A stretch of 64,000 nt of DNA, from NCBI RefSeq assembly GCF_000426345.1, contig NZ_AUFE01000018.1, forward strand, positions 46,627-110,626, in the 5' to 3' direction. Numbering within the stretch: position 1 is the stretch's first letter; every line of letters starts with the position of its first letter. Under the pieces are notes generated by a model. The model was not told the DNA's origin. It saw only the letters and a program-made list of their open reading frames with translations, and ran no database searches. The position numbers and the translations under genes are program-made. Of the stretch, positions 34,436-43,096 are shown in pieces. This DNA comes from Cupriavidus phytohabitans (GTDB lineage: Bacteria > Pseudomonadota > Gammaproteobacteria > Burkholderiales > Burkholderiaceae).

Positions 34436-35338
34436 ATGCATTACGACCTGACCGATCTGCGCCTTTTCCTGAACGTCGGCGAGACGGAAAACCTGACCCG
34501 CGCCGCCGAGCGCAGCTTCCTGTCGCTGCCGGCGGCCAGCACCCGGATCAAGCAGCTGGAAGAGGCTTTCCAGACACAATTGCTGATCCGCCAGGTCAAG
34601 GGCGTGCGCCTTACTCCGGCTGGCGACGCGCTGCTGCGCCATGCGCGGGAGGTCTTCCGGGAGTTGGAATGCCTGCATGCCGACCTGCGTCCCTATGCCA
34701 AGGGCATCAAGGGGCGCGTGCGGTTGCTGGCCAACACCACCGCCACCAATTCCTTCCTCGCCACCGGCGTGTCGCGTTTCCTGACCGAGAATCCCGACAT
34801 CGATATCGAACTGGAAGAGCATCTGTCGCAGGAAATCGTGTCTGCCATCAGCGCGGGCGCGGCCGACCTCGGCATCGTGGCGGGTGAAGTCGCGACCCAG
34901 GACCTGGACGTGATGCACCTGTGCAGCGACGAGCTGATCGTGATCGCGCCGGTGAACCACCCGCTGCCGGCGTTCAAGCGGCTGCATTTCGCCGACCTGC
35001 TCGATACCTGCCGCTTCGTCGGGTTGAACCAGTTCAGTGCGATCCAGTCGTTCCTGGACCGCATCGCCAGCGGCATGGGCAAGCGCATCAGCCTGCGCAT
35101 CCAGGTCGGCAGCTTCGACGCGGTCTGCCGCATGGTGGAGGCCGGTGCCGGCATCGCTATCGTGCCCAACAGCTGCGCGCGGCGCTACGCCAGCCGCAAG
35201 GTGCTGCGCTTCATCCAGCTGGAAGACGAATGGGCCAAGCGCGAGCTGCGCCTGGTCCGCCGCCCCGGGCGCGAGTTGCCCCAGTTCGCCGAAACCCTGA
35301 TCCAGTACCTGGTCGACGCGTCCCGCGAGCCGGTGTAA
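34436..35338 (+). CDS. LysR-family transcriptional regulator
   Basis: 300 residues. The N-terminal winged HTH covers residues 1-62 (LRLFLNVGETENLTRAAERS, LPAASTRIKQLEEAFQTQLL), and a substrate-binding domain spans 90-295 (GRVRLLANTTATNSFLATGV, ADLGIVAGE, SFDAVCRMVEAGAGIAIVPN). It is divergent from the SDR-CaiB operon across 294 bases and probably controls it. I could not pick a convincing T-N11-A site in that gap. The last 24 bases include a direct 12-bp duplication over the stop codon. Confidence 0.93.
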   Translation: MHYDLTDLRLFLNVGETENLTRAAERSFLSLPAASTRIKQLEEAFQTQLLIRQVKGVRLTPAGDALLRHAREVFRELECLHADLRPYAKGIKGRVRLLANTTATNSFLATGVSRFLTENPDIDIELEEHLSQEIVSAISAGAADLGIVAGEVATQDLDVMHLCSDELIVIAPVNHPLPAFKRLHFADLLDTCRFVGLNQFSAIQSFLDRIASGMGKRISLRIQVGSFDAVCRMVEAGAGIAIVPNSCARRYASRKVLRFIQLEDEWAKRELRLVRRPGRELPQFAETLIQYLVDASREPV

Positions 35339-35372
35339 GTGCTGGTGTAAGTGCTGGTAAAAGCGCGGCGCC

Positions 35373-35882
35373 CTAGCCGGCGACCAGCCCCGTGGAGTGC
35401 GCCACCAGCCCGGCCAACGGGCGCAGCGACACCGCCATGACCACCAGCAGCAGCCCCATGGCGAATACTCCCGGCCAGCTGGTGCGGCCGCAGCGCGCCA
35501 GCGAATCGTGGATCAGTTCCGGCGACCAGTGGTACTCGCGCAGGCGCCGGATGGTGGACTCGGCATGCCAGCGGTACAGCTGGTTGCCATACATGCCCAG
35601 CAGCAGCGCCAGCGCATAAAGCAGCGGCCGGGACAGCGCCAGCGGCATGTCGACGCGGAACAGCGCATGCAGCACCGGCTCCGTGCAGACGATCAGCGCA
35701 TAGACGCCCACTTGCCAGTACATGCGCCGGTAGGCCATCCAGAACGGGCCCAACAGGCACGCCGCCCAGTTCCACGACATGCCGCCGCGCACCTCGGCCA
35801 GAGCCCAGCGGCCGCTGTAGTACGCGTAGCGCGGGCCCACGAAAGCGGCCAGCGCCGCATCGTCACGGATCGATGATTTCAT
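35373..35882 (-). CDS. DUF2628 membrane protein
   Basis: 169 residues from the ATG at 35882, with a GGGGGG-rich site upstream. AAFVGPRYAYYSGRWAL and MSWNWAACLLGPFWMAYRRMYW are typical of DUF2628, followed by about three membrane helices. Function unknown. Single gene, convergent with the LysR gene. Confidence 0.8.
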   Translation of the reverse strand: MKSSIRDDAALAAFVGPRYAYYSGRWALAEVRGGMSWNWAACLLGPFWMAYRRMYWQVGVYALIVCTEPVLHALFRVDMPLALSRPLLYALALLLGMYGNQLYRWHAESTIRRLREYHWSPELIHDSLARCGRTSWPGVFAMGLLLVVMAVSLRPLAGLVAHSTGLVAG

Positions 35883-36032
35883 GCCACCCCCCTGCCTGCT
35901 GCCTGCCCCGTCATCGCGGAACAGCGTCTGCACAGCATAGGCCGGTGCGCGCCGGCGCTGCGTGCGCTGGCGCGCATTGAAAGCAGATTGGCGCAAGCCG
36001 GGGGCAAGGCTCGCGTATTGTGACCCGTAGCG

Positions 36033-36500
36033 CTATTTCAGGCGCAGCAGGATCTGCAGGATGACCAGCGTAAAAATCGTGGCGATCACCGCCGTGGTGT
36101 CGCGCCCGAGGCCGGCCGCCACGCCGATTGCCGCCACCATCCAGATGCTGGCTGCCGTGGTCAGGCCCTTGATGTCGGCTTCGCTGTTGTGTTTCAGGAT
36201 CGCACCCGCGCCCAGGAAGCCGATCCCGGCGGTCAGCCCCTGCAGCACGCGGCTGATGTCCGACAGCGGCACGCCCGCCTCCAGCGGCACCAGCACGAAC
36301 AGCGCCGACCCCAGCGCCACCAGCATATGGGTGCGCAGCCCGGCGGCCTTGCCCGAGGCCTCCCGCTCATAGCCGATCAGGCCGCCCAGCACCACCGCCA
36401 CGGTCAGCCGCAGCAGGATGCGGGTGGCGTCACCGGCGTCGGACACATCGCTGAACTCGGCGCGGATGGCGCTGTAGATTTCCGACCAGACCCCGTCCAT
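36033..36500 (-). CDS. MgtC/SapB-family membrane protein
   Basis: 155 residues from the ATG at 36500, which has GGAGG upstream. The MgtC N-terminal membrane domain is complete: LGGLIGYEREASGKAAGLRT, HMLVALGSALFVLV, TAGIGFLGAGAIL and GLTTAASIWMVAAIGVAAGL. The C-terminal cytosolic domain of MgtC is absent, as in the short SapB/YhiD forms. It may help maintain magnesium or phosphate balance. Single gene. Confidence 0.9.
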   Translation of the reverse strand: MDGVWSEIYSAIRAEFSDVSDAGDATRILLRLTVAVVLGGLIGYEREASGKAAGLRTHMLVALGSALFVLVPLEAGVPLSDISRVLQGLTAGIGFLGAGAILKHNSEADIKGLTTAASIWMVAAIGVAAGLGRDTTAVIATIFTLVILQILLRLK

Positions 36501-36704
36501 CGCTCGCCTCCAGGTGCTGTGGTACAGACCTGAGCGTAGCACGCGTCGCGGGTCCCTGGCGCTGGCCGCGCGCTCGATGCGGCGGCGCCTTACCGGTCCG
36601 TGCGGCGGCGTCCTACACGGCAAGCGGAACCTCCCCGACAGTCCCGCCGCGGGCCCGACCCTATATTGGAATCACCACGACTAGTGCAAAACAGGAGCTA
36701 CACC

Positions 36705-36779
36705 ATGCCCTACATCCTCGCCTGGCTACTTGGTGTCCCGGCCTTTGTCCTGATCCTGATCTGGCTGTTCGTACACTGA
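36705..36779 (+). CDS. 24-residue single-helix membrane peptide
   Basis: ATG at 36705 with AGGAG eight bases upstream, 24 codons, TGA at 36777. The product is one hydrophobic helix with Trp at both edges (begins MPYILAWLLGVPAF, ends LIWLFVH), so it is a predicted inner-membrane peptide. A TATATT hexamer at 36663 could be its -10 box and the hairpin at 36841-36864 its terminator. Small hydrophobic peptides with this layout are common in Burkholderiales, but I cannot name a family. Confidence 0.6.
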   Translation: MPYILAWLLGVPAFVLILIWLFVH

Positions 36780-36840
36780 CACCAACCAACCCGCGGGGCC
36801 GCGCGCCCTGCCATTCAAAGACCCGTGGAATACCGCGGAA

Positions 36841-36864
36841 ACGCCCGGCACAGCCGGGCGTCTT
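36841..36864 (+). terminator. Terminator after the small peptide gene
   Basis: ACGCCCGGC/GCCGGGCGT, 9-bp stem with 3-base loop followed by CTT. It separates the peptide gene from the acyl-CoA dehydrogenase operon that starts at 37010. Confidence 0.6.
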
Positions 36865-37009
36865 GCATTACGCGACCCGCTGCGCAACCAGGTGCATAGC
36901 GCGCCGCAAGCGCTTCCGGCGGCCCTAAGCCGCTCTTTCGCAAATCCGAATTTCGGCGAGCCGGGGGGTCGGGAATAATGGTCCCATTCGAAATAGACGG
37001 GGCCTCCCC

Positions 37010-38179
37010 ATGCTTGCAGAACAGGATCCGGAACTGCTGTATCCCGAAATCCGCGAGGCCGTGCGCGACCTTTGCGCCGGCTTCGATTCGGCATACTGGC
37101 AGCGCGTGGAAGAGCAGGAAGCCTTTCCCGAGCGCTTCGTGCAGGCGCTGACCCAGGCCGGCTGGCTGTCGGCCCTGATTCCCGAGACCTATGGCGGCTC
37201 GGGCCTGTCGCTGACCGCGGCCTCGGTCATCATGGAAGAAATCAACCGCAGCGGCGGCAATTCCGGCGCCTGCCACGGCCAGATGTACGTGATGGGCTGC
37301 CTGCTGCGCCACGGCTCCGAGGAACAGAAGCAGCGCTGGCTGCCCGGCATCGCCTCGGGCGAGCTGCGCATGCAGTCGATGGCCGTCACCGAGCCCACCA
37401 CCGGCACCGACACCACCAAGCTCAAGACCACCGCGGTACGCCAGGGCGACAAGTACGTCGTCAATGGCCAGAAAGTATGGATTTCGCGCGTGCAGCACTC
37501 CGACCTGATGCTGCTGCTGGCGCGCACCACGCCGCTGGACCAGGTCAAGCGCAAGTCCGAGGGGCTGTCGGTGTTCGTGGTCGACCTGCGCGATGCCATC
37601 GGCAAGGGCCTGACGGTCAAGCCGATCCGCAACATGGTCAACCACGAGACCAACGAGCTGTTCTTCGACAACCTCGAAGTGCCGGCCGCGAACCTGATCG
37701 GCGAGGAAGGCAAGGGCCTGAAATACATCCTCGACGGGCTCAACGCCGAGCGCATCCTGATCGCCGCCGAGTGCGTGGGCGACGGCTACTGGTTCGTGGA
37801 GCGCGCCAGCAACTATGCGCGCGACCGCATCGTGTTCGACCGCCCGATCGGCCAGAACCAGGCCGTGCAGTTCCCGATCGCGCGCTCGTATATCAACGTC
37901 GAAGCCGCCAGCATGATGCGCTACAAGGCCGCGCAGCTGTTCGATGCCGGCAGGCCGTGCGGCAAGGAGGCCAATATCGCCAAGCTGCTGGCCGCCGATG
38001 CTTCATGGGAAGCGGCCAACGTCTGCCTGCAGACGCACGGCGGCTTCGGCTTTGCCGCCGAGTACGACATCGAGCGCAAGTTCCGCGAAACGCGCCTGTA
38101 CCAGGTCGCGCCGATCTCCACCAACCTGATCCTGTCCTACGTGGCCGAGCACGTGCTCGAACTGCCGCGTTCGTTCTGA
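37010..38179 (+). CDS. Acyl-CoA dehydrogenase, first gene of the itaconate-type operon
   Basis: 389 residues. MQSMAVTEPTTGTDTTKLKT, NGQKVWISRVQHSDLMLLLA and QTHGGFGFAAEYDIERKFRE are the flavin and substrate regions. The C-terminus is YQVAPISTNLILSYVAEHVL, so the usual YEGTxEI base motif is gone; the Glu of LNAERILIAA on helix G is the candidate base. It leads a five-gene operon whose spacing is 10-100 bases throughout. An acyl-CoA dehydrogenase occupies the matching operon in Pseudomonas aeruginosa (PA0879). Confidence 0.93.
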   Translation: MLAEQDPELLYPEIREAVRDLCAGFDSAYWQRVEEQEAFPERFVQALTQAGWLSALIPETYGGSGLSLTAASVIMEEINRSGGNSGACHGQMYVMGCLLRHGSEEQKQRWLPGIASGELRMQSMAVTEPTTGTDTTKLKTTAVRQGDKYVVNGQKVWISRVQHSDLMLLLARTTPLDQVKRKSEGLSVFVVDLRDAIGKGLTVKPIRNMVNHETNELFFDNLEVPAANLIGEEGKGLKYILDGLNAERILIAAECVGDGYWFVERASNYARDRIVFDRPIGQNQAVQFPIARSYINVEAASMMRYKAAQLFDAGRPCGKEANIAKLLAADASWEAANVCLQTHGGFGFAAEYDIERKFRETRLYQVAPISTNLILSYVAEHVLELPRSF

Positions 38180-38189
38180 GGCTTTTTGC

Positions 38190-39389
38190 ATGTCCCCTGA
38201 CAACTCCAAAGGCATCCGCCCGCTTGACGGCATCCGCGTGGTTTCGCTGGAGCACGCGGTTGCGGCCCCCTTCGCCACTCGCCAGCTTGCCGACCTTGGT
38301 GCCCGCGTCATCAAGATCGAGCGTCCCGGCGTGGGCGACTTCGCGCGCGGCTATGACCAGTCCGTGCACGGCCAGGCCTCGTACTTTGTGTGGCTCAACC
38401 GGGGCAAGGAAAGCCTGACCCTGGATCTGAAGGATCAAGAGGCGCAGACCATCCTGCACCGGCTGCTGGCTGATGCCGATGTGCTGGTGCAGAACCTCGC
38501 CCCCGGCGCGGCCGCGCGCATGGGCCTGGACTTCGACAGCCTGCACGGCAAGTACGACAAGCTCATCGTCTGCGACATCTCGGGCTATGGCGACTCCGGT
38601 CCCTATCGGGACAAGAAGGCCTACGACCTGCTGATCCAGGCCGCCGCCGGCCTGGTGGGCCTCACCGGCGGCCCGAACGAGCCGTCGCGCGCCGGCGTTT
38701 CGATCGCCGACATCTCGGCCGGCATGTACGCCTACAGCGGCATCCTTTCGGCCCTGCTGCAGCGTGGCCGCACCGGCAAGGGCCTGCGCGTGCAGGTGAC
38801 CATGCTCGAGGCGATGGCCGAGTGGATGAACCAGGTCCTCTACTTTGGCCACTACGGCGGCAAGCCGCCGGCGCGCTTCGGTGCTTCGCATCCGACCATC
38901 GCACCGTATGGCGTGCATCGCACCGGCAATGGCAGCGTGATCTTCAGCGTGCAGAACGAACGCGAGTTCGCCAATTTCTGCGAGATCGTGCTCGGCAACC
39001 GGGAACTGGCGCAGGACGAACGCTTCTCCAGCAATACGGCCCGCGTGCGCAATCGCCCCGAACTCACCGCCATCATCGAAGCGCGCTTCGCGTCGATGAC
39101 GGTGGCGCAGGCCGAGGCACTGCTGGACGCGGCGCAGATCGCCAATGCCCCGATGAACGACATCGAGGGCGTATGGAACCATCCGCAGTTGCAGGCACGC
39201 CAGCGCTGGCGCGAAGTGGCCACCCCGGGCGGTCCGATCGGCGCGCTGCTGCCGCCCGCCAACCTGTCGGGCGTGGAGCCTGTCATGGGCGACGTACCGG
39301 CACTGGGCGCGCATAGCCGGCAGATCCTGGCCGAACTCGGCTACGCCGACGGCGACATCGCCGCGCTTGCCGACAAGCAGACCATTTGA
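38190..39389 (+). CDS. CaiB/BaiF CoA-transferase, itaconate CoA-transferase (Ict)-like
   Basis: 399 residues. The family start LDGIRVVSLEHAVAAPFATR is followed by ARVIKIERPGVGDFARGYD, GKESLTLDLKDQEAQ and the presumed catalytic Asp in VSIADISAGMYAYSGIL. In the Pseudomonas pathway the class III transferase Ict moves CoA from succinyl-CoA to itaconate. The operon partners here are the same set, so the C5-dicarboxylate role is a good inference; mesaconate or methylsuccinate are alternatives. Confidence 0.92.
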   Translation: MSPDNSKGIRPLDGIRVVSLEHAVAAPFATRQLADLGARVIKIERPGVGDFARGYDQSVHGQASYFVWLNRGKESLTLDLKDQEAQTILHRLLADADVLVQNLAPGAAARMGLDFDSLHGKYDKLIVCDISGYGDSGPYRDKKAYDLLIQAAAGLVGLTGGPNEPSRAGVSIADISAGMYAYSGILSALLQRGRTGKGLRVQVTMLEAMAEWMNQVLYFGHYGGKPPARFGASHPTIAPYGVHRTGNGSVIFSVQNEREFANFCEIVLGNRELAQDERFSSNTARVRNRPELTAIIEARFASMTVAQAEALLDAAQIANAPMNDIEGVWNHPQLQARQRWREVATPGGPIGALLPPANLSGVEPVMGDVPALGAHSRQILAELGYADGDIAALADKQTI

Positions 39390-39469
39390 ACGCAAGACGC
39401 CCGGCTGTCCCGCACAGACCACCGGGCTTCACTCCATTTCCACGCAACCAATTCCGCACCGGAGCCTGC

Positions 39470-40864
39470 ATGAGCCAAGCCGCAGACACCAACTACCCGA
39501 CCCGCCAGCTGTGCCAGTTCCTGGCCGACTTCAAGCTCGCGGACGTGCCCGCGCCCGTGATCGAGCGCACCAAGGACCTGTTCCTTGACTGGATCGCCTC
39601 GGCCATCGCCGGCAAGGACGCTCCCGCCGTGCGCCGCCTGCAGGAATTCGCTGCGGCCATGGGCCCCGCTCAGGCAGAAGGCAAGAACAGCGCCGAAGTG
39701 CTGGTCGACCGCCGCCGCACCTCGCCCTACTTCGCCGCGCTGATCAACGGCGCCTCGTCGCACGTGGTCGAGCAGGACGACGTGCACAACGGCTCGGTGC
39801 TGCACCCGGCCGCGGTGGTGTTCCCGGCCGTGGTTGCCGCGGCGCAGGCCGAAGGCAAGACCGGCGCCGAGGTGCTGCTGGCGTCGATCGCCGGCTATGA
39901 GGCCGGCATCCGCATCGGCGAGTTCATGGGCCGCTCGCACTACACCGTGTTCCACACCACCGGCACCGTCGGCACGCTCGCCGCCGCTGCCGCCGTCGCC
40001 AAGCTCTACAACCTGGATGCCGAAGGCATCAACCAGGCGCTGGGCTCGGCCGGCACGCAGGCCGCAGGCCTGTGGGAGTTCCTGCGCGACGCCGCCGATT
40101 CCAAGCAGCTGCACACCGCCAAGGCCGCGGCCGATGGCCTGCAATCGGCCTGGCTGGCGCGCGCGGGCTTCACCGGCGCGAAGCAGATCCTTGAAGGCAA
40201 GCAGGGCATGGCCGCCGGCATGTCGAGCGACGCCAATCCCGCCGCGCTGACCGACGGCCTGGGCACCCGCTGGGCCACCGCCGAGACCTCGTTCAAGTTC
40301 TTCGCCTCGTGCCGCCACACGCACCCGGCCGCCGACGCGCTCAAGGTGCTGATGCAGCGCGAAGGCATCGGCGCGGACCAGATCGCCAGCGTCACCACCC
40401 ACGTGCACCAGGGCGCGATCGACGTGCTCGGCCCGGTGGTCAACCCGGCCACCATCCATCAGGCCAAGTTTTCGATGGGCACGGTGCTGGGCCTGGTTGC
40501 CGTGCATGGCCACGCCGGCCTGGCGGAATTCGAGCAGTACGCGCTGCCCGACGCGAAAGTCGTCGACTTCCGCGGCAAGGTCACGATGGAACTCGACCAG
40601 GAGATCAACGCCGCCTACCCGCGCCAGTGGATCGGCCGCGTCACGGTGAAGACCACCGACGGCCGCACGCTCGCCGCGCGTGTGGACGTGCCCAAGGGCG
40701 ACCCGGACAACACCCTGTCGCGCCCCGAACTGGAAGCCAAGGCGCTGCAGCTGGGCGCGTTCCGCAACGGTGCCAGCGAGGCCGAGATGCGCGCCATCAT
40801 CGCGCGCGTGTGGGCACTGGAGCAGGCTCCCAACGTCAACGACTGGCTGCCCGCCGCACGCTGA
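39470..40864 (+). CDS. MmgE/PrpD-family protein
   Basis: 464 residues from the ATG at 39470, which has GGAG upstream. The family signatures are the N-terminal all-helical domain (LFLDWIASAIAGKDAPAVRR, GASSHVVEQDDVHNGSVLHP) and the PrpD-type core (EAGIRIGEFMGRSHYTVFHT, LGSAGTQAAGLWEFLRD, FFASCRHTHPAADALKVL). Members include 2-methylcitrate dehydratase and cis-aconitate decarboxylase. In the itaconate operon of P. aeruginosa a homologue is the uncharacterised PA0881. Confidence 0.92.
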   Translation: MSQAADTNYPTRQLCQFLADFKLADVPAPVIERTKDLFLDWIASAIAGKDAPAVRRLQEFAAAMGPAQAEGKNSAEVLVDRRRTSPYFAALINGASSHVVEQDDVHNGSVLHPAAVVFPAVVAAAQAEGKTGAEVLLASIAGYEAGIRIGEFMGRSHYTVFHTTGTVGTLAAAAAVAKLYNLDAEGINQALGSAGTQAAGLWEFLRDAADSKQLHTAKAAADGLQSAWLARAGFTGAKQILEGKQGMAAGMSSDANPAALTDGLGTRWATAETSFKFFASCRHTHPAADALKVLMQREGIGADQIASVTTHVHQGAIDVLGPVVNPATIHQAKFSMGTVLGLVAVHGHAGLAEFEQYALPDAKVVDFRGKVTMELDQEINAAYPRQWIGRVTVKTTDGRTLAARVDVPKGDPDNTLSRPELEAKALQLGAFRNGASEAEMRAIIARVWALEQAPNVNDWLPAAR

Positions 40865-40874
40865 GGAACGCTGC

Positions 40875-41699
40875 ATGACCACTGCCGTCACTTACCTGTT
40901 CGTCCCCGGCGACCGGCCGGAGCGCTTTGATAAGGCCGCCGCCGCGGGCCCCGACGTGATGATCCTCGACCTCGAGGACGCCGTGCATCCGGACGCCAAG
41001 GCCGCCGCGCGCGAGGCGATCGGCGCCTGGCTGGCTGGCAAACCCGCCGCGCGCGCCATGGTCCGCATCAACGACAGCGCCTCGCCCGCGTTTGCCGCCG
41101 ACCTGGCCTGGCTGCGCGCGCTGCCGGCCGGCAGCGCGCTGGCCGGGCTGATGGTGCCCAAGGCCGAGGACGCCGCCGCGCTGGCGCAGATCGCGCAGGC
41201 ACTGCACGCCATCAATCCGCAGGGCGAGCTGGTTGCCATCATCGAAACGGCGCTCGGCCTGCACCAGGTCGATACCGTGGCCACGGCCAGCGGCGTGGCG
41301 CGGCTGGCATTCGGCTCGCTCGACTATGCCGTCGACCTGGGCTGCAGCCACACCCGCGACGCACTGGCGTTTGCCCGCGCCCGCATCGTGCTGGCTTCAC
41401 GCGTGGCCGGACTGCCGCCGCCGGTAGACGGCGTCACCACCGCGCTGAAGGATGAAGCCGTGCTGGCCAGCGACGTCGCCTACGCGCGCGAGCTGGGCTT
41501 TGCCGGCAAGCTGTGCATCCACCCGGCGCAGCTTGGCGCGGTGCGTGCCGGCTTCCTGCCCAGCGCAGAACAGCTGGACTGGGCCCGCCGCGTGCTCGAC
41601 GCCACCGCCAGCGGCAGCCATGCCGTGCAGGTCGATGGCAAGATGGTCGACCGGCCTGTGATCGAGCAGGCCAAACGCCTGCTGGCGCTGGCGCAATAG
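40875..41699 (+). CDS. HpcH/HpaI (CitE-like) lyase, citramalyl-CoA lyase-like
   Basis: 274 residues from the ATG at 40875. YLFVPGDRPERFDKA, ILDLEDAVHPDAK, the metal ligand Glu in VAIIETALGL, the Asp in FGSLDYAVDLG and GKLCIHPAQ form the CitE/malyl-CoA lyase active site. In this operon context it probably splits (S)-citramalyl-CoA into acetyl-CoA and pyruvate (Ccl, PA0883 in Pseudomonas). CitE homologues acting on other hydroxyacyl-CoAs are a possible alternative. Confidence 0.92.
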   Translation: MTTAVTYLFVPGDRPERFDKAAAAGPDVMILDLEDAVHPDAKAAAREAIGAWLAGKPAARAMVRINDSASPAFAADLAWLRALPAGSALAGLMVPKAEDAAALAQIAQALHAINPQGELVAIIETALGLHQVDTVATASGVARLAFGSLDYAVDLGCSHTRDALAFARARIVLASRVAGLPPPVDGVTTALKDEAVLASDVAYARELGFAGKLCIHPAQLGAVRAGFLPSAEQLDWARRVLDATASGSHAVQVDGKMVDRPVIEQAKRLLALAQ

Positions 41700-41736
41700 C
41701 ACCCCGCCTTCCTGTCTAACCCGAACCTGCAAGCCC

Positions 41737-42603
41737 ATGACTGACGCCACTTCCGAACTCGAACGCCTGCGCGGCTGGATCGGCCGCAGCGAATCACGCA
41801 CCGAAACGCTGTCGCCCGAACCGGTGACCGGCCTGGCCGCCACCTTCGACCTCGACCCCGAGGCCATCGCCGCGGGCCCGCTGCCTCCGCTGTGGCACTG
41901 GCTGTATTTCCTGCCGCGCGCCCAGCAGCGCGACATCGGCCGCGACGGCCACCCGCACCTCGGCGGCTTCATGCCGCCGGTGCCGCTGCCCCGGCGCATG
42001 TGGGCCGGCAGCGAGCTGACCTTTAGCCATCCGCTGCATATCGGCGATACCGTCACGCGCACCTCCACCATCGCGGACGTGCAGTACAAGACCGGCCGCA
42101 GCGGCGAACTGTGGTTCGTCGCGGTCGACCATGAACTGACGGTGAACGGCAAGACCGCGATCAACGAGCGCCACGACATCGTCTACCGCGCCATGCCGGA
42201 CCCGTCCAAACCGCAGCCGCCGCGCCCGCGCCTGGAACACACCGCCCAGTGGCAGCGCACGCTGCAGGCCGACCCGGTCATGCTGTTCCGCTATTCGGCG
42301 CTGACCTTCAACGGCCACCGCATCCACTACGACCGCAGCTATACCCGCGACGTGGAAGGCTATCCCGGCCTGGTGGTGCACGGCCCGATGCAGGCCATGC
42401 TGATGCTGGACCTGGTGGCACGCGAGCTGCCACAGACGCGCGTGAAGCGCTTTGGGTTCCGGGGGCTGGCGCCGTTGTTTGATCAGGACATCATCACCGT
42501 TGGCGGCGCGGCCGATCCGGCGCAGGCTGGCAGGCTGGTGCTTTGGACGGGCGATGATGCTGGCGGGCAGGCGATGCAGGGGTGGGCGGAAGTGGAAGGT
42601 TAA
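41737..42603 (+). CDS. MaoC/FAS1-type hydratase, itaconyl-CoA/mesaconyl-CoA hydratase-like
   Basis: 288 residues in two hot-dog domains. The N-terminal half has LPPLWHWLYFLPRAQQRDIG, MPPVPLPRRMWAGSELTFSH and DTVTRTSTIADVQYKTGRSG. The C-terminal half carries the hydratase signature FRYSALTFNGHRIHYDRSYT, with a His expected to act in catalysis. It is the layout of mesaconyl-C4-CoA hydratase and itaconyl-CoA hydratase (Ich, PA0878). It closes the operon, which then ends at a palindromic repeat. Confidence 0.9.
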   Translation: MTDATSELERLRGWIGRSESRTETLSPEPVTGLAATFDLDPEAIAAGPLPPLWHWLYFLPRAQQRDIGRDGHPHLGGFMPPVPLPRRMWAGSELTFSHPLHIGDTVTRTSTIADVQYKTGRSGELWFVAVDHELTVNGKTAINERHDIVYRAMPDPSKPQPPRPRLEHTAQWQRTLQADPVMLFRYSALTFNGHRIHYDRSYTRDVEGYPGLVVHGPMQAMLMLDLVARELPQTRVKRFGFRGLAPLFDQDIITVGGAADPAQAGRLVLWTGDDAGGQAMQGWAEVEG

Positions 42604-42637
42604 GAGCCTGAAGCCTTATCCGCACCGCTGGTTTGCT

Positions 42638-42663
42638 CCCCTCTCCCGCTTGCGGGAGAGGGG
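42638..42663. repeat. 26-bp palindromic repeat, copy 1
   Basis: Perfect 12-bp arms (CCCCTCTCCCGC / GCGGGAGAGGGG) with a TT loop, 35 bases after the MaoC-like gene. A near-identical copy is at 61674-61699, also just after an operon. This looks like an intergenic palindromic repeat family that may also end transcripts. Confidence 0.7.
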
Positions 42664-42745
42664 CAGGGGGTGAGGGGCATACCGCAGGCCTTACTTCGTC
42701 AGACACGCCCGCCCTCACCCAAACTCAGCGCCCAACCTCGATTGG

Positions 42746-43096
42746 TTACCCGACCATCGCGTCCTCAATTCCCTCCGCGACGTCTTCTACCCTGTCGGCC
42801 AGCAATCCAAGGGACGCCTGACACAGCCCTCGCAACGCATCCAACGTAGCCGCCTGCAAGGCTACGCTTCCCTCTTCCTGTGCATCGCATTCGCTGTGGG
42901 TCACCAACGTCAGCACGCATGCAGTCCCTCGCGCAACCGCATCGGCCTGGTCCAACAGATTCAACAACAAGAGTTGCCGGGGAACAGGCAGCGCGTCCTT
43001 ACGCGCTGCACGGCGGGTTTCGGGACTGAACCGGGAGAGGGAATCATCAAGTCGAGGCGGGATAAAGGCTTCGGATTCGATGTTGGGCTGATGCAT
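42746..43096 (-). CDS. Hypothetical protein
   Basis: 116 residues from the ATG at 43096, preceded by GGAGGTCAGCA. The N-terminal third is polar (NIESEAFIPPRLDDSLSRFS). The remainder is two long amphipathic helices rich in Leu/Ala (LLLNLLDQADAVARGTACVL, LDALRGLCQASLGLLADRVE), with three Cys. No membrane helix or signal peptide. I do not recognise a family. It stands alone between the catabolic operon and the CDI locus. Confidence 0.65.
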   Translation of the reverse strand: MHQPNIESEAFIPPRLDDSLSRFSPETRRAARKDALPVPRQLLLLNLLDQADAVARGTACVLTLVTHSECDAQEEGSVALQAATLDALRGLCQASLGLLADRVEDVAEGIEDAMVG

